Origin: Mesorhizobium sp.
GTDB taxonomy: Bacteria > Pseudomonadota > Alphaproteobacteria > Rhizobiales > Rhizobiaceae
Direction of reading: 5' to 3'
Assembly (NCBI RefSeq): GCF_004963255.1
Contig: NZ_SUGA01000033.1
Coordinates: 1 to 64,000 of the forward strand
Length of the DNA: 64,000 nucleotides
Shown: piece after piece, positions 63,448 through 64,000 of the stretch
Layout: every line of letters begins with the position of its first letter
Numbering within the stretch: position 1 is the first letter of the stretch
Notes under the pieces: model-generated
Told to the model about the DNA's origin: nothing
The model's database searches: none
The model's input: only the letters and a program-made list of their open reading frames with translations
Made by a program: the position numbers and the translations under genes

Positions 63448-64000
63448 GTGAACAAACCTCAGAGCTTCTTCCACCTGCATCTGATCTCCGACGCCACAGG
63501 CGAAACGCTGCTGGCCGCCGGCCGCGCTGCGTCCGCGCAATACAAGGACGCGCGCGCCATCGAGCATATCTATCCGCTGATCCGCACGGAAAAACAGGTC
63601 GCCAAGGTCTTCGAGGATATCGAGGAGGAGCCCGGCATCATTCTCTACACCGTGGTCGACCAGAAGCTCGCGCGCTCGATCGACGAGCGCTGCGCGGCCA
63701 TGGGCCTGCCTTGCGTCTCGGTGCTGGAGCCGGTGCTCACCGTCTTCCAGTCCTATCTCGGCACGCCGGCCGGCCGCCGCGTCGGCGCCCAGCATGTGCT
63801 CGACGCCGAATATTTCCGCCGCATCGATGCGTTGAACTTCACCATGGAGCATGATGACGGCCAGCTGCCGGCCAATATGGAGGATGCGGATATCGTGCTG
63901 ATCGGCATCTCGCGCACCTCGAAGACGCCGACCTCGATCTATCTCGCCAATCGCGGCATCAAGACCGCCAACATCCCGATCGTGCTCGGCGTGCCGCTGC
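63448..64000 (+). CDS. ppsR: Pyruvate phosphate dikinase regulatory kinase/phosphorylase (DUF299), partial
   Basis: The gene starts with GTG (MNKPQSFFHLHLISDATGETL) and runs off the window end after 184 codons. SDATGETLLAAGRAASAQYKDARAIEHIYPLIR and the P-loop GISRTSKTPTSIYLANRGIKTANIPIVLGVPL are diagnostic of the PEP synthase/PPDK regulatory protein, which uses ADP to phosphorylate and phosphate to dephosphorylate its target. This is the gene classically found across oriC from hemE. The C-terminal third is not in the window. Confidence 0.95.
   Translation, partial: MNKPQSFFHLHLISDATGETLLAAGRAASAQYKDARAIEHIYPLIRTEKQVAKVFEDIEEEPGIILYTVVDQKLARSIDERCAAMGLPCVSVLEPVLTVFQSYLGTPAGRRVGAQHVLDAEYFRRIDALNFTMEHDDGQLPANMEDADIVLIGISRTSKTPTSIYLANRGIKTANIPIVLGVPL

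Overview
This window looks like a chromosomal segment of a Mesorhizobium-type alphaproteobacterium (order Hyphomicrobiales). The evidence is high GC with strong third-position bias, an alphaproteobacterial direct-repeat LexA box in front of imuA-imuB-dnaE2, the order ppsR / hemE-hemJ-rho-mnmE-mnmG-rsmG-parA-parB-holA typical of alphaproteobacterial chromosome origins, and many palindromic intergenic repeats of the kind rhizobia carry. No phage, transposase, rRNA or CRISPR array was seen.

Layout. 0.1-5.9 kb: a secreted protein with an Ivy-like lysozyme-inhibitor motif, leuD, a GNAT acetyltransferase, an ArsR regulator with two SRPBCC proteins, a DUF72 protein and a DAO-type oxidoreductase. 6-9.8 kb: an operon of a DUF4173 membrane protein, a response regulator and a histidine kinase. 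10-12 kb: a CoA-ester lyase, a DUF1737 protein and a zincin-like metallopeptidase. 12.1-17.9 kb: the SOS mutagenesis cassette imuA-imuB-dnaE2. 18-21.5 kb: Trm112-like protein, Lon N-terminal-domain protein, CnoX-like thioredoxin, prolyl-tRNA editing protein and tRNA-Gly(GCC). 21.8-22.9 kb: two tandem paralogous small ORFs and a small secreted protein. 23-25.6 kb: Lrp regulator, arginase and ornithine cyclodeaminase (arginine to proline). 25.8-28.2 kb: LacI regulator, a probable sugar-permease remnant and a flavin monooxygenase. 28.4-33.7 kb: membrane proteins and a second two-component system. 33.8-41.1 kb: an AraC regulator and a sugar ABC operon ending in a Gfo/Idh-aldo/keto reductase fusion. 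41.3-48.4 kb: Lrp with a saccharopine dehydrogenase-like gene, then the branched-chain 2-oxoacid dehydrogenase operon bkdA1-bkdA2-bkdB-lpdA. 48.7-64 kb: the origin-proximal block with holA, a small DUF1326/DUF2182 island, parB-parA-rsmG-mnmG-mnmE, a DUF255 protein, rho-hemJ-hemE and the start of ppsR.

The hemE/ppsR gap (63,047-63,447) is the best candidate for the chromosomal origin. It has an AT-rich stretch with three clustered GANTC methylation sites, and several DnaA-box-like 9-mers. Five parS-like 16-mers lie in or near rsmG, mnmG/mnmE and hemE, next to parAB.

The most interesting points are the origin architecture; a roughly 117-bp direct repeat of the holA 3' end that brackets the DUF1326/DUF2182 genes; the Gfo/Idh-AKR fusion inside a sugar operon; the tandem small paralogs; and repeat elements whose terminus supplies the stop codon of the adjacent gene at two separate loci.
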